Part shown: piece after piece, positions 54,432-63,285 of the stretch | How the letters are laid out: each line of letters starts with the position of its first letter | Numbering within the stretch: position 1 is the first letter of the stretch | DNA from: Pseudomonadota bacterium | GTDB taxonomy: Bacteria > Pseudomonadota > Gammaproteobacteria > Xanthomonadales > Xanthomonadaceae | Assembly (NCBI GenBank): GCA_018242425.1 | Contig: JAFEBX010000008.1 | Span: forward strand, 60,296 to 124,295 | DNA length: 64,000 nucleotides | Direction of reading: 5' to 3' | Position numbers and translations under genes: made by a program | The notes under the pieces: model-generated | Seen by the model: only the letters and a program-made list of their open reading frames with translations | Told to the model about the DNA's origin: nothing | Database searches by the model: none

Positions 54432-55234
54432 CCGCGATCCGGCAACGGGCGGTTTTCCTCTCCGACATCCACCTCGGCTCCCGCCACTGTCACGCGGAAG
54501 AACTGGCGAATTTCCTTGCCAACCTGAGTTGCGAACGCCTCTACCTTGTCGGCGACATCGTCGACCTGTGGTGGATGGCGCAACGACGCGCGGTGTGGGG
54601 ACAGATGCAGCATCGCGTGGTGGAAGCACTGCACGCATTGCGGCGCGCCGGAACCGAGATCATCTATATTCCCGGCAACCACGATCGCCCGATCCGCCGG
54701 TTCTGCGGCCTCGCCCTGCCGGCGATGCGCGTGCGAAGGCGCGTGGTGCATGTCACCGCCGATGGCCGCCGCCTGCTGGTGGTGCACGGCGACGACTACC
54801 ACGCGGCGACCCACTTCGGCGGCGTCCAGGAACGCTTCGGCGACTGGTTGTACTACCGCATCCTCACCGGCAACCAGTGGCTGAATCGCGCGCGTCGTCG
54901 CCTCGACCTGCGCTACTGGTCGCTGTCGGAATTCCTCAAGCGCCAGAGCGGCGCGGCCGAACGCTTCATCGTGCGCTTCATGCATGCCGCGCTGGACGAT
55001 GCACGACGTCGCGGACTGGATGGCGTGATCTGCGGGCACATCCATCGTCCATCGCTGGTGCAGCGGGATGGCCTGGTCTATGCCAACGACGGCGACTGGG
55101 TCGAGAACCTGACCGCGCTGGCGGAAGACCGCGACGGCACGTTGAGGCTGCTCTCGCACACGGGGGCCACGCTGGAAGAATTGCCGCCGCGACTGCGATT
55201 GGTGATGGAAGGAGCGTTGCCGAAAGCGGCCTGA
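54428..55234 (+). CDS. LpxH-like metallophosphoesterase (UDP-2,3-diacylglucosamine pyrophosphatase family)
   Basis: 268-aa calcineurin-like phosphoesterase of the COG2908/LpxH-type group. Metal-ligand motifs in order: FLSDIHLGSRHC, LVGDIVDLWWM, IYIPGNHDRPIR, LLVVHGDDYHAATHFG, and VICGHIHRPSLV. The family includes true LpxH (lipid A synthesis) and paralogues of unknown substrate. This one is fused by a 4-nt overlap (ATGA) to the OlsF-like gene and is probably a paralogue acting on an envelope lipid. Start ATG 54428. Confidence 0.88.
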   Translation: MTAIRQRAVFLSDIHLGSRHCHAEELANFLANLSCERLYLVGDIVDLWWMAQRRAVWGQMQHRVVEALHALRRAGTEIIYIPGNHDRPIRRFCGLALPAMRVRRRVVHVTADGRRLLVVHGDDYHAATHFGGVQERFGDWLYYRILTGNQWLNRARRRLDLRYWSLSEFLKRQSGAAERFIVRFMHAALDDARRRGLDGVICGHIHRPSLVQRDGLVYANDGDWVENLTALAEDRDGTLRLLSHTGATLEELPPRLRLVMEGALPKAA

Positions 55235-55237
55235 CGG

Positions 55238-56230
55238 TCATGCCGCGATCGCGAAACTTTCCCCGGCGATCAAGGCATCGAAATAATCGGAGGTCAGGCG
55301 CAGCTGGCGCTCGGGAGTTTCAGCTGCATTCACTACTGCGCGGAACGCTGCGTTCTCGGGACGATCCTTCGCATACCAGCCGAGATGCTTGCGGGCGATG
55401 CGCACGCCCGAGACTTCGCCATAGAACGCGTGCAGCGCCTGCAGGTGGCCGAGCAGGATGTCGCGGACTTCGGAGAGTTCCGGCGGCGGCGGCAATTCGC
55501 CGGTCGCGAGGTAGTGACCGATCTCGCGGAAGATCCACGGCCGGCCCTGCGCTGCGCGACCGATCATCACCGCATCGGCACCGGTATGGCGCAACACCTC
55601 TGCGGCCTTCAGCGGCGAATCGATGTCGCCATTGGCGAGCACCGGGATCTTCAGCATCGACTTGATCGCGGCGATGGTGTCGTATTCGGCAGTCCCGGTG
55701 TATTGCTGGTCACGGGTACGGCCGTGCACGGCGAGCGCGGCGATGCCGCAGTCCTCGGCGATGCGCGCGATCACCGGCGCGTTGCGATGTTCGGAATCCC
55801 AGCCCGTGCGGATCTTCAGCGTCACCGGGACGTCGACGGCGTTCACGACCGCACTGACGATGTCGGCGACCAGCGCTTCGTCGCGCATCAGCGCCGATCC
55901 CGCCCAGGCGTTGCAGACCTTCTTGGCCGGGCAACCCATGTTGATGTCGATGATCTGGGCGCCGTGGTCGACGTTGTGACGGGCGGCGTCGGCCATGACC
56001 GCCGGTACAGTCCCTGCGATCTGCACGCTGATCGGCGCTGGTTCGCCATCGTGGTCCATGCGCGTGCGCGACTTGCTGGTATTCCAGAAGCGCGGATCCG
56101 AAGTCGTCATCTCGGACACCGCCAACCCCGCGCCCAATCGCTTGCACAACTGGCGGAACGGCTTGTCCGTCACGCCGGCCATGGGCGCGAGGATCACGTT
56201 CGGTTCGATGCGGTACGGGCCGATCTGCAT
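55238..56230 (-). CDS. dusB: tRNA-dihydrouridine synthase B
   Basis: FMN enzyme reducing uridine to dihydrouridine in the D loop. 330 aa from the ATG at 56230 (MQIGPYRIEPNVILAPMAGV). Motifs: GVTDKPFRQLCKRLG, NMGCPAKKVCNAWAGSALM with the catalytic Cys, LKIRTGWDSEHRN, AVHGRTRDQQYTG, LANGDIDSPLKAAEVLRHTG and MIGRAAQGRPWIFREI. A second ATG lies 21 nt upstream (56251), but TACAAT sits between them, ending exactly 6 nt before 56230. That makes the shorter start likely and suggests a leaderless mRNA. The gene is convergent with the phosphoesterase gene (3 nt between stops). Confidence 0.94.
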   Translation of the reverse strand: MQIGPYRIEPNVILAPMAGVTDKPFRQLCKRLGAGLAVSEMTTSDPRFWNTSKSRTRMDHDGEPAPISVQIAGTVPAVMADAARHNVDHGAQIIDINMGCPAKKVCNAWAGSALMRDEALVADIVSAVVNAVDVPVTLKIRTGWDSEHRNAPVIARIAEDCGIAALAVHGRTRDQQYTGTAEYDTIAAIKSMLKIPVLANGDIDSPLKAAEVLRHTGADAVMIGRAAQGRPWIFREIGHYLATGELPPPPELSEVRDILLGHLQALHAFYGEVSGVRIARKHLGWYAKDRPENAAFRAVVNAAETPERQLRLTSDYFDALIAGESFAIAA

Positions 56231-56236
56231 CCGTAC

Positions 56237-56242
56237 ATTGTA
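56237..56242 (-). promoter_or_regulatory. Candidate leaderless promoter (-10 TACAAT) of dusB
   Basis: Minus-strand TACAAT ends 6 nt before the ATG at 56230 (spacer GTACGG), giving transcription start on the start codon and no room for a Shine-Dalgarno. It lies directly after the terminator of the upstream transporter gene. Confidence 0.45.
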
Positions 56243-56252
56243 GTGGGGCATG

Positions 56253-56276
56253 AAAAACCCGGCCGGAGCCGGGTTT
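56253..56276 (-). terminator. Rho-independent terminator of the nucleoside transporter gene
   Basis: Minus-strand stem AAACCCGGC / GCCGGGTTT (9 bp, CGGA-complement loop) followed by TTTTTC, about 25 nt after the stop at 56301. Confidence 0.88.
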
Positions 56277-56300
56277 CGTGGATTGCACGGCGGCGTACCG

Positions 56301-57557
56301 TCAATGCGCGACGTTCAACGTTGCGCTGCGGTCGTGGCGGTAACGGAACAGCGGCACGAACAGGATCGCCATCGCCAGCGAATAGAAGGCGAAGGTGATC
56401 CAGATGCCGTGCCAGTCCTTGACGCCATCGGCGCTGGTGAACCAGCGGTCGATCATCCAGCCGCTGATCGAGCTGCCCAGTACCGCGCCGATGCCGTTGG
56501 TCATCAGCATGAACAGGCCCTGGGCCGACGCGCGGATGCGCGGATCGCTCTGCTGCTCGACGAACAGCGAGCCCGAGATGTTGAAGAAGTCGAAGGCCAT
56601 GCCGTAGACGATGCAGCTCATCACGATCATCCACAGGCCCGGGCCGGGATTGCCGTAGGCGAACAGGCCGAAGCGCAGGAACCACGCCACCATGCTGATC
56701 GTCATCACCGTCTTGATGCCGAAACGGCGGAGGAAGAACGGGATCGCGAGGATGAACAGCGTTTCCGACACCTGCGAGATCGACATGATGATCGCCGGGT
56801 ACTTCACTGCCAGCGAATCGGCGTAGGTGGGATTCTTCTCGAACTCGCCGAGGAAGGTGCCGCCGTAGGCATTGGTCAACTGCAGGGCCGCGCCCAGCAG
56901 CATCGCGAAGATGAAGAACACCGCCATGTTGCGGTCGCGCAGCAGGCGGAACGAAGTGAGGCCGAGCACGTCGAGCAACGAACGGTTTTCGGGTTGGGTC
57001 ATGCGCGGCGGCGCCGGCGGCAGCGTGAACGCATACAGGCCCAGGAAGAATGCAGCGCCGGCGGCGACGTAGAACTGGCCCGGCGACTTTTCCAATCCGA
57101 GCAGACTGGTGGTCCACAGTGCGGCGATGAAACCGATCGTGCCCCAGACGCGGATCGGCGGGTAATCGCGGATCACGTCCAGGCCTTCCTGCTTGAGTGC
57201 GTTGTAGGCCACGGTGATCGCAAGCGAGATGGTCGGCATGTAGCAGAGCATCGTTGCCAGGATCAGCCAGAAGAACTGGTTGGGATTGGCGGCCTGCGGC
57301 AGCAGGCACAGGAAGATGCCGCCGAGGATGTGCAGCGCGCCATAGAGCTTTTCCGCGTTGATCCAGCGGTCGGCGACGATGCCCATCAGCGACGGCATGA
57401 AGATCGCCGAGATGCCCATGGTCGAGAAGATCGCACCGAAGCTGGTGCCGGACCAGCCGCGATTCTCGAACCAGTAGCGACCGATGGTGATCAGCCACGC
57501 CCCCCAGACGAAGAACTGCAGGAAGTTCATCAGGGTGAGGCGCAGCTTCAGGCTCAT
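56301..57557 (-). CDS. MFS nucleoside:H+ symporter (NupG/XapB-like)
   Basis: 418-aa, 12-helix major-facilitator transporter of the nucleoside-proton symporter group. It begins MSLKLRLTLMNFLQFFVWGA and has GISAIFMPSLMGIVADRWI, PTISLAITVAYNALKQEG, PPIRVWGTIGFIAA, a central loop with RLLRDRNMAVFF, FGIKTVMTISMVAWFLRFG and SAQGLFMLMTNGIGAVLGS. It should import nucleosides; specificity is unknown. Transcribed alone with its own terminator; the start is 43 bp downstream of the Mn exporter stop. Confidence 0.9.
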   Translation of the reverse strand: MSLKLRLTLMNFLQFFVWGAWLITIGRYWFENRGWSGTSFGAIFSTMGISAIFMPSLMGIVADRWINAEKLYGALHILGGIFLCLLPQAANPNQFFWLILATMLCYMPTISLAITVAYNALKQEGLDVIRDYPPIRVWGTIGFIAALWTTSLLGLEKSPGQFYVAAGAAFFLGLYAFTLPPAPPRMTQPENRSLLDVLGLTSFRLLRDRNMAVFFIFAMLLGAALQLTNAYGGTFLGEFEKNPTYADSLAVKYPAIIMSISQVSETLFILAIPFFLRRFGIKTVMTISMVAWFLRFGLFAYGNPGPGLWMIVMSCIVYGMAFDFFNISGSLFVEQQSDPRIRASAQGLFMLMTNGIGAVLGSSISGWMIDRWFTSADGVKDWHGIWITFAFYSLAMAILFVPLFRYRHDRSATLNVAH

Positions 57558-57600
57558 ATCGTGTCCGGTCTTGGGTTCCCGGAACGGAGATTAAGCGAAA

Positions 57601-58176
57601 TCAAGCGATTCCGCGCAGCGCCACCCACAGGCCCAGGGCCAGGAACACGATCGCCGCAGTGATGCGCGCCGCCTTCAACGGCAGCTTGTGGGCGAAACGC
57701 GCGCCGAGCAGGACCACCGGCACGTCCGCGACCAGCATGCCCAGCGTGGTGCCGGAAATCACCTGCCACAGAGGCGAATACTTGGTGGCGAGCAGGGCCG
57801 TGGCGACCTGGGTCTTGTCGCCGATCTCGGCGAGGAAGAATGCGATCGTCGTCGCAATGAAGGCGCCATGCGCCGGCAGCTTCGCGTCATCTTCAAGCGT
57901 GTCGGGCTTGAGGGTCCACAACGCGATGGCGATGAAGCAGACCGCGACTACCCAGCGCAGCACTTCGGGTGTGAGCCAGTGCGCGATCACCGTACCCAGC
58001 CAGGCCGAGACCGCGTGGTTGAGCAACGTGGCGACAAAGATGCCGGCGATGATCGGCAGTGGCTTGCGGAAACGCGCGGCGAGCAGCAGCGCGAGCAATT
58101 GCGTCTTGTCGCCGATTTCGGACAGGGTGACGGTACCGGCGGAGACCAGCAGGGAAGAGAGGGGCAGGTCGATCAT
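57601..58176 (-). CDS. mntX: GDT1/TMEM165 (UPF0016) family Mn2+ exporter
   Basis: 191-aa membrane protein with two homologous halves, each carrying the ion-binding signature E-x-GDKTQ (SEIGDKTQLLALLLAARF near residue 20, AEIGDKTQVATALLATKY near 115). Six membrane helices are expected. The family exports Mn2+ (or Ca2+); the assignment to Mn is supported by the yybP-ykoY riboswitch directly upstream, which is the arrangement known for MntX in Xanthomonas and relatives. ATG 58176 with TGGAG before it. Confidence 0.9.
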   Translation of the reverse strand: MIDLPLSSLLVSAGTVTLSEIGDKTQLLALLLAARFRKPLPIIAGIFVATLLNHAVSAWLGTVIAHWLTPEVLRWVVAVCFIAIALWTLKPDTLEDDAKLPAHGAFIATTIAFFLAEIGDKTQVATALLATKYSPLWQVISGTTLGMLVADVPVVLLGARFAHKLPLKAARITAAIVFLALGLWVALRGIA

Positions 58177-58218
58177 GGAAACTCCAGGCCAGGCGCCGAC
58201 AATGGACGAAAGCGGACA

Positions 58219-58244
58219 CGACGCTGCCCGGCCGGGATGCGTCG
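58219..58244 (-). other. Hairpin in the riboswitch expression platform
   Basis: On the minus strand CGACGC and GCGTCG flank a 14-nt loop between the riboswitch and the mntX RBS. It could be the alternative structure controlling ribosome access; no T run follows, so translational control seems more likely. Confidence 0.4.
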
Positions 58245-58250
58245 CGCCTG

Positions 58251-58364
58251 CCTTCGGTCTTGTCCCATTGCCGGTCTGGCGATGTCGTGCGCCATGGCCA
58301 TGTGGGCCAAGTATGTTGACGCACGCCCCGCGACGAATCGCGGCGGACGACTCCCCGAGGAAGG
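58251..58364 (-). ncRNA. yybP-ykoY manganese riboswitch upstream of mntX
   Basis: On the minus strand CCTTC (58364 onwards) can pair with GAAGG (near 58255-58251) as P1. Next to it is the conserved TCGGGGAGT (loop L1 element), and about 30 nt later GTCAACATACTTGGC, the conserved L3-side sequence that contacts Mn2+. P2-type pairing CGCGA / TCGCG lies between them. These are the yybP-ykoY signatures; the RNA senses Mn2+ and raises exporter expression. A TACACT -10-like hexamer lies upstream at 58374-58379. Confidence 0.85.
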
Positions 58365-58416
58365 GATGCGCATAGTGTAGCCGCTAGACTGTCGGGCCGC
58401 CGCCGAGGAAACCGCC

Positions 58417-59388
58417 ATGCAATACCGCCGCCTGGGTTCGACCGGCCTGCAGCTCTCGGCGCTGTCGTTCGGCGCGTGGATCACCTTCGGCGACCAGATC
58501 GGCCGCAGCGAATCGCGCAACCTGATCGCGGCGGCGTGGGACCACGGCATCAACTTCTTCGACAACGCCGAGATCTATGCACACGGTCGCGCCGAGGAAG
58601 TCATGGGCGACGTGATCGCCGACCTGCGCCTGCCCCGCGATGGCTATGCGGTTTCGAGCAAGGTCTACTTTGGCGCGCGACCGCATCCATTGCCGATGCA
58701 ACGCGGCCTTTCGCGCAAGCACGTCTTCGACGCCTGCCATGCGGCGATGAAGCGCCTGCGCGTCGATTATCTCGATCTCTACTTTTGCCATCGCCCCGAT
58801 CCTGAGACCCCGATTGCCGAAACCGTCGCGGCGATGGACGCGCTGGTGCGCCAGGGCAAGGTGTTGTACTGGGGTACGTCGGAATGGCCGGCGGTACTGA
58901 TCGTCGAGGCGCATCGCATCGCGCAGTCGGGCGGTTACACGCCGCCGGCGATGGAGCAGCCGGAATACAACCTGCTGCATCGCCAGCGCGTCGAACGGGA
59001 ATATGCGTCGCTCTACGCAGACTACGGCATGGGCACCACGATCTGGTCGCCGCTGGCCTCGGGCATGCTCACCGGGAAATATGCAAATGGCGTGCCCGCA
59101 GATTCGCGACTCGCGCAGGGCGACCATCAATCCCTGCGCCATGAACTGATGGAAGATCGCGATGGCGGCACCCGCATCGCGCGTTCCGACGCCTTCGTCG
59201 CGATTGCCCGCGAAGCCGGCCTGTTGCCGGCGCAACTGGCGATCGCATGGTGTCTGCGCAATCCGCACGTGTCGACGGTGATGCTCGGCGCAAGCCGCGT
59301 CGAGCAACTGCTGCAGAACCTGTCGGCGCTCGACCTGAAGGTGGACGATGCCGTGTGGGCACGGGTCGAGGCGGCGACCGCCACCTGA
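58417..59388 (+). CDS. Aldo-keto reductase (Kv-beta/YghZ-like)
   Basis: 323-aa NADPH-dependent oxidoreductase of the AKR superfamily, beta-subunit-like group. Catalytic tetrad: Asp in NFFDNAEIYAHGRAE, Tyr in the same stretch, Lys in AVSSKVYFGA and His in YFCHRPDPETPI. Cofactor regions WSPLASGMLTGKY and LGASRVEQLLQNL are present. It likely reduces aldehydes such as methylglyoxal; the substrate is not determined. Start ATG 58417 with GAGGAAA upstream; TAGACT (58385-58390) is a possible -10. Divergent from the Mn riboswitch. Confidence 0.92.
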   Translation: MQYRRLGSTGLQLSALSFGAWITFGDQIGRSESRNLIAAAWDHGINFFDNAEIYAHGRAEEVMGDVIADLRLPRDGYAVSSKVYFGARPHPLPMQRGLSRKHVFDACHAAMKRLRVDYLDLYFCHRPDPETPIAETVAAMDALVRQGKVLYWGTSEWPAVLIVEAHRIAQSGGYTPPAMEQPEYNLLHRQRVEREYASLYADYGMGTTIWSPLASGMLTGKYANGVPADSRLAQGDHQSLRHELMEDRDGGTRIARSDAFVAIAREAGLLPAQLAIAWCLRNPHVSTVMLGASRVEQLLQNLSALDLKVDDAVWARVEAATAT

Positions 59389-59444
59389 TCGTCCCGGGCG
59401 TCGGCCTATACTCGCCACATATACATTAGGTGGGGAGTTGCTCC

Positions 59445-60398
59445 ATGGGTGGGATTCTTGCTGCGGTCGTACTGTTCGCGCTGGTGGTGCTGGTCGCCAA
59501 GGCGGTGCGGATGGTGCCCCAGGGTTATGAATGGACGGTCGAGGCGTTCGGCAAGTACACGCACACGCTGTCGCCGGGCCTGCATTTCCTGATGCCGATC
59601 TATCAGGGCGTCGGTCGCAAGGTGAACATGATGGAGCAGGTGCTGGAAGTGCCCAGCCAGGACGTGATCACCAAGGACAACGCGGTGGTCAAGGTCGACG
59701 GCGTGGTGTTCTTCCAGGTGCTGGATGCCGCCAAGGCCGCGTATGAAGTGGCGACCCTGGAGATCGCCATCCTCAACCTTGTGATGACCAACATCCGTAC
59801 CGCGATCGGTTCGATGGACCTCGACGAATCGCTGTCCAAGCGCGACGAGATCAACGCCAAGGTGCTGGTGGCGGTCGACCAGGCGACGCATCCGTGGGGC
59901 ATCAAGGTCAACCGCATCGAGTTGAAGGACATCGCGCCGCCGCGCGACCTGGTCGAATCGATGGCGCGGCAGATGAAGGCCGAGCGCGAGAAGCGCGCCA
60001 ACATCCTCGAAGCCGAGGGACTGCGCCAGGCCGCGATCCTCAAGGCCGAGGGCGAGAAGCAGTCGGTGATCCTCGAAGCCGAGGGCAATCGCGAGGCGGC
60101 GTTCCGCGCGGCGGAAGCACGCGAGCGCCAGGCCGAAGCCGAAGCCAAGGCGACGCAGCTGGTGTCGGATGCGATTTCCGGCGGCAACGTGCAGGCGATC
60201 AACTACTTCGTCGCGCAGAAGTACATCGAGGCGTTCAAGTCGCTGGCCGAGGCGCCCAACCAGAAATTCGTGATGATGCCGATGGAAGCGTCCGGCGTCG
60301 TCGGTTCGCTGGCCGGCATCGCCGAACTGGCGAAGGAAGCACTCGATCGCCAGCCCAGTGCGACTTCACGTCCGCCGCTGCCGTCGCAACGGAGCTGA
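59445..60398 (+). CDS. SPFH/Band-7 (stomatin-like, QmcA-type) membrane protein
   Basis: 317-aa protein: one N-terminal membrane helix (residues 1-22, MGGILAAVVLFALVVLVAKA) and a Band-7 domain from about 25 (VPQGYEWTVEAFGKYTHTL) to 200, containing VEVPSQDVITKDNAVVKVDGV-type motifs. A charged coiled coil follows (about 190-260, Ala/Glu/Arg/Lys-rich). Stomatin-like proteins organise membrane microdomains and are usually paired with an NfeD-type partner, encoded next. The frame is open from a GTG at 59430; ATG 59445 has GGGGAG 7 nt upstream. A TATACT -10-like hexamer lies about 35 nt upstream. Confidence 0.92.
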   Translation: MGGILAAVVLFALVVLVAKAVRMVPQGYEWTVEAFGKYTHTLSPGLHFLMPIYQGVGRKVNMMEQVLEVPSQDVITKDNAVVKVDGVVFFQVLDAAKAAYEVATLEIAILNLVMTNIRTAIGSMDLDESLSKRDEINAKVLVAVDQATHPWGIKVNRIELKDIAPPRDLVESMARQMKAEREKRANILEAEGLRQAAILKAEGEKQSVILEAEGNREAAFRAAEARERQAEAEAKATQLVSDAISGGNVQAINYFVAQKYIEAFKSLAEAPNQKFVMMPMEASGVVGSLAGIAELAKEALDRQPSATSRPPLPSQRS

Positions 60399-60402
60399 CG
60401 CC

Positions 60403-60846
60403 ATGCGCATCGAAGTCATGGTCTGGGCCGGCCTGGCCTTGCTGCTGTTCGCCGCGGAGGCGATGGCGCCGGGTGCCTTCATGCTGTGGCTGGGGCTCGC
60501 GGCTGCCGCCACCTTCGTCATCGTGTTGCTGGCGCCGGGCATGACCGTGCTGGCGCAGGTGGTCGCGTTCGCGATCCTCAGCGTGCTCGCCATCCTCGTC
60601 TGGCGGCGCTGGTTCCGCGGGCGTGGCCGCAGCAGTGATCAGCCGAAGCTCAATCGTCGTGCCGAACAACTGGTCGGGCAGGTTGCGGTACTCGTTGATC
60701 CGATCGTCGATGGCCAGGGTCGCCTGCAGATCGCGGACGCGTTCTGGACCATCCGTGGTCCCGACGCATCGGCGGGCACGCGCGTGCGCATTGCTTCGAC
60801 CGATGGCATGGTGTTGACTGTCGAGCCCATATCCGGAGCTGAGTGA
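60403..60846 (+). CDS. Short NfeD family membrane protein
   Basis: 147-aa partner of the upstream SPFH protein. Two to three N-terminal helices (WAGLALLLFAAEAMAPGAFM, FVIVLLAPGMTVLAQVVAFA) and a C-terminal OB-fold domain (about 75-147) with RAEQLVGQVAVLVDPIVDGQ and WTIRGPDASAGTRVRI. It starts 5 nt after the SPFH stop. Pairs of this kind are conserved, and are thought to stabilise or process membrane complexes. The start is ATG 60403 (MRIEVMVWAG). Confidence 0.9.
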   Translation: MRIEVMVWAGLALLLFAAEAMAPGAFMLWLGLAAAATFVIVLLAPGMTVLAQVVAFAILSVLAILVWRRWFRGRGRSSDQPKLNRRAEQLVGQVAVLVDPIVDGQGRLQIADAFWTIRGPDASAGTRVRIASTDGMVLTVEPISGAE

Positions 60847-61374
60847 ATGACATTCGGAAAACTTCGTCCCATCCCGAGGGGCAGGTTTTCAGGGAAGAAA
60901 ACGATCGCTGCAACCTTCGCGGCACTGGCCATCGCGCTGGGCGGCTGTGCAACGACCACGCCGGCCGCGAAACCCGCCGCTGCCGCGCAGGAACAGACGA
61001 CCGATCCATACATCAGCGCACCGGATGCCGTGATGCGCGCAGGGACGGCACCGACCCGCAATGTCTCTGGCGTGTTCGAGTTCACCGTGCGCTCGGTGTC
61101 CGTCCGCGACGGCATCGTCCTGCTGAATTCGGAACGCGACCTGCGCAAGCCCGACCTGCTGGTGGTGGAGGTCATGCCGGCGGCCCAGCGCGAGGTGATG
61201 GCGCATACCCGTAAGTCCGCCGCGCGCTACTTCCTCAACAAGCACCTCACCGTCCAGGGCGTGGCCCGGCGCGTGGTCGTGGGGCGATCGGGCAAGGGCA
61301 AGGCGGCAGCGCCACGCTACGGCACGCGCGTGCAGATGAATCGTTTCGCCCAGGTGTTGACGATCCAGGATTGA
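60847..61374 (+). CDS. Putative lipoprotein of unknown function
   Basis: 175-aa protein with a basic N-terminus ([14 protein letters not shown]) and a hydrophobic stretch ending in lipobox ALGGC (Cys34), so likely a lipoprotein. An Ala/Pro-rich linker follows, then a domain beginning [18 protein letters not shown] and ending [17 protein letters not shown]; the positioning of Arg and Val suggests a beta-rich OB-like fold. It begins directly after the NfeD gene stop, so it is probably in the same operon. I do not recognise the family. Confidence 0.72.
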   Translation: MTFGKLRPIPRGRFSGKKTIAATFAALAIALGGCATTTPAAKPAAAAQEQTTDPYISAPDAVMRAGTAPTRNVSGVFEFTVRSVSVRDGIVLLNSERDLRKPDLLVVEVMPAAQREVMAHTRKSAARYFLNKHLTVQGVARRVVVGRSGKGKAAAPRYGTRVQMNRFAQVLTIQD

Positions 61375-61436
61375 ACGCCGGCCGATTGGCCCGGATCGGA
61401 TGCGATAATTGCCATTTTCCGCATCCGGACCCGGCC

Positions 61437-62534
61437 ATGACCCAGAAGACCATCCTCAACGACACCCACCGCGCCATGGGCGCGAAGATGGTCGACTTCG
61501 GCGGCTGGGACATGCCGATCCACTACGGCTCGCAGATCGAGGAGCACCATCAGGTGCGTCGCGATGCCGGCATGTTCGACGTCAGCCACATGACCGTGGT
61601 CGACTTGCGCGGCGCGCGTACCCGCGAGTTCCTGCGCCAGCTGGTCGCCAACTCGGTGGACAAGCTGCAGAAGCCAGGCAAGGCGCTCTACACCGCCATG
61701 CTCAATCCGCAGGGCGGGGTAATCGACGATCTCATCATCTATTTCATGTCGGAAGACTGGTTCCGCCTGGTGGTCAATGCCGCCACCCGCGACAAGGACA
61801 TCGCGTGGATCACCGCGCAGGCGCAAGCCTTCGCCGTGGAAGTGAAGGAGCGTCCGGAGTTCGGCATGGTCGCGGTGCAGGGGCCGAATGCCCGCGCCAA
61901 GGTGATCGACCTGCTGCGCGAGGAGGATCGCGCGCCGGTGTCGAAGCTGGTCCGCTTCAGTGCCCGAGAGGCCAGGACCGTCGACGGCATCGACGTGTTC
62001 GTCGCCCGCACCGGATACACCGGCGAGGATGGTTTCGAGATCATCGTGCCGGAAGACCGCACCGTCGCATTCTGGAATGCATTGCATGCCGGTGGCGTCG
62101 CGCCGGCCGGGCTTGGTGCGCGCGACACCCTGCGCCTTGAAGCCGGCATGAACCTCTACGGCCAGGACATGGACGACAGCGTGTCGCCCTATGAAGCCGC
62201 CCTCGGCTGGACCGTCTCGCTCGACGAAGGCCGCGACTTCACCGGTCGTTCCGCCATCGAGCCGCAGGCGAAGTCGGCGCCGCGCCAGATGATCGGCCTG
62301 GTGATGGACGAGAAGGGCGTGCTCCGCCATGGCCAGCGCGTGCTGACCGCCAACGGCGACGGCGAGATCCTGTCCGGCACCTTCTCGCCGACCATCGGCA
62401 AGGCGATCGCGTTCGCGCGCGTGCCGGCCGGCGAGCCCGGTGACGTGCGCGTCGACATCCGCGGCAAGGAAGTCCCGGTGCGCGTCGTGAAGTTCCCCTT
62501 CGTGCGCGATGGCAAGATCCAGGACGGCATCTGA
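61437..62534 (+). CDS. gcvT: Glycine cleavage system aminomethyltransferase (T protein)
   Basis: Transfers the methylene group from lipoylated GcvH-bound aminomethyl to tetrahydrofolate. 365 aa from ATG 61437: [104 protein letters not shown] (with the folate/catalytic Asp region) and [23 protein letters not shown] about 30 nt upstream may be the -10. gcvH follows in the same direction 78 bp later; gcvP is not in the window. Confidence 0.96.
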   Translation: MTQKTILNDTHRAMGAKMVDFGGWDMPIHYGSQIEEHHQVRRDAGMFDVSHMTVVDLRGARTREFLRQLVANSVDKLQKPGKALYTAMLNPQGGVIDDLIIYFMSEDWFRLVVNAATRDKDIAWITAQAQAFAVEVKERPEFGMVAVQGPNARAKVIDLLREEDRAPVSKLVRFSAREARTVDGIDVFVARTGYTGEDGFEIIVPEDRTVAFWNALHAGGVAPAGLGARDTLRLEAGMNLYGQDMDDSVSPYEAALGWTVSLDEGRDFTGRSAIEPQAKSAPRQMIGLVMDEKGVLRHGQRVLTANGDGEILSGTFSPTIGKAIAFARVPAGEPGDVRVDIRGKEVPVRVVKFPFVRDGKIQDGI

Positions 62535-62612
62535 TCGCCCTTGCGGCAGGCGCCGCGGCAACCGTTAGACTATCTCCACCTTCCCCCGAAACCTGCAAAC
62601 GCGGAGCACCCC

Positions 62613-63011
62613 ATGAGCCAGGAAATCCCCGGTGATCTCAAATTCCTGAAGTCGCACGAATGGGTGCGCGTCGAGGGTGACGGCCGCGCCACCATCGGCA
62701 TTTCCGACCACGCGCAGGAGCTCCTGGGCGATCTCGTCTATGTCGAACTGCCCGCCGTCGGCGACGATCTCGAAGCCGGCAATGCCTGCGCGGTGGTGGA
62801 ATCGGTGAAGGCGGCATCCGACGTCTACGCGCCGGTCAGCGGCAAGGTGCTCGAGGTCAACTCGGCGTTGACCGACAAGCCGGAAACGATCAACGAGGAC
62901 GCCTATGGCGACGGTTGGCTGTTCGTCCTGCAGATGAGCGAGCCCGACCAGGTGAAGGAATTGCTGTCGCCGGACGATTACGAACAGGCGCTGGCCGACG
63001 ACGAACACTGA
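62613..63011 (+). CDS. gcvH: Glycine cleavage system H protein
   Basis: 132-aa lipoyl carrier protein shuttling intermediates between P, T and L proteins. It starts [20 protein letters not shown] and has [18 protein letters not shown]. The lipoyl-lysine site is [17 protein letters not shown] (Lys about residue 66), with the C-terminal [20 protein letters not shown]. The frame extends to 62541, but the ATG at 62613 begins the conserved protein. It ends at a strong terminator. Confidence 0.96.
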   Translation: MSQEIPGDLKFLKSHEWVRVEGDGRATIGISDHAQELLGDLVYVELPAVGDDLEAGNACAVVESVKAASDVYAPVSGKVLEVNSALTDKPETINEDAYGDGWLFVLQMSEPDQVKELLSPDDYEQALADDEH

Positions 63012-63036
63012 TCGTCGTCGCGACATCCGCACCAAT

Positions 63037-63065
63037 AAGAAGCCCGGTCATCGACCGGGCTTCTT
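63037..63065 (+). terminator. Rho-independent terminator of gcvH
   Basis: Perfect 13-bp stem AAGAAGCCCGGTC / GACCGGGCTTCTT with an ATC loop, 25 nt after the gcvH stop; short T-rich tail. Confidence 0.9.
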
Positions 63066-63285
63066 CGTTTCGGCGAACACGTTTCGCGACCCGAAACACG
63101 CCGACGATGGCGATCGAAGTTCGCGCACTTTCACGCAAATCGGGTGTCGCGATGCCGGAAATGGCATCTTCGCGAAAAATATTTTCGATTCGATTTAACC
63201 GCCGTTGCGGGCTGGCGAAGGTCGCTGCGAAGAATGCATCGGCGTGTTCGTCGAATCGCCACGAACGCAACGCTGAAAAAATTTC

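Noticed and set aside
61375..61436. Glycine riboswitch upstream of gcvT
   Set aside because: The 62-nt gap is too short for a glycine aptamer and shows no GGAGAG-type conserved core.
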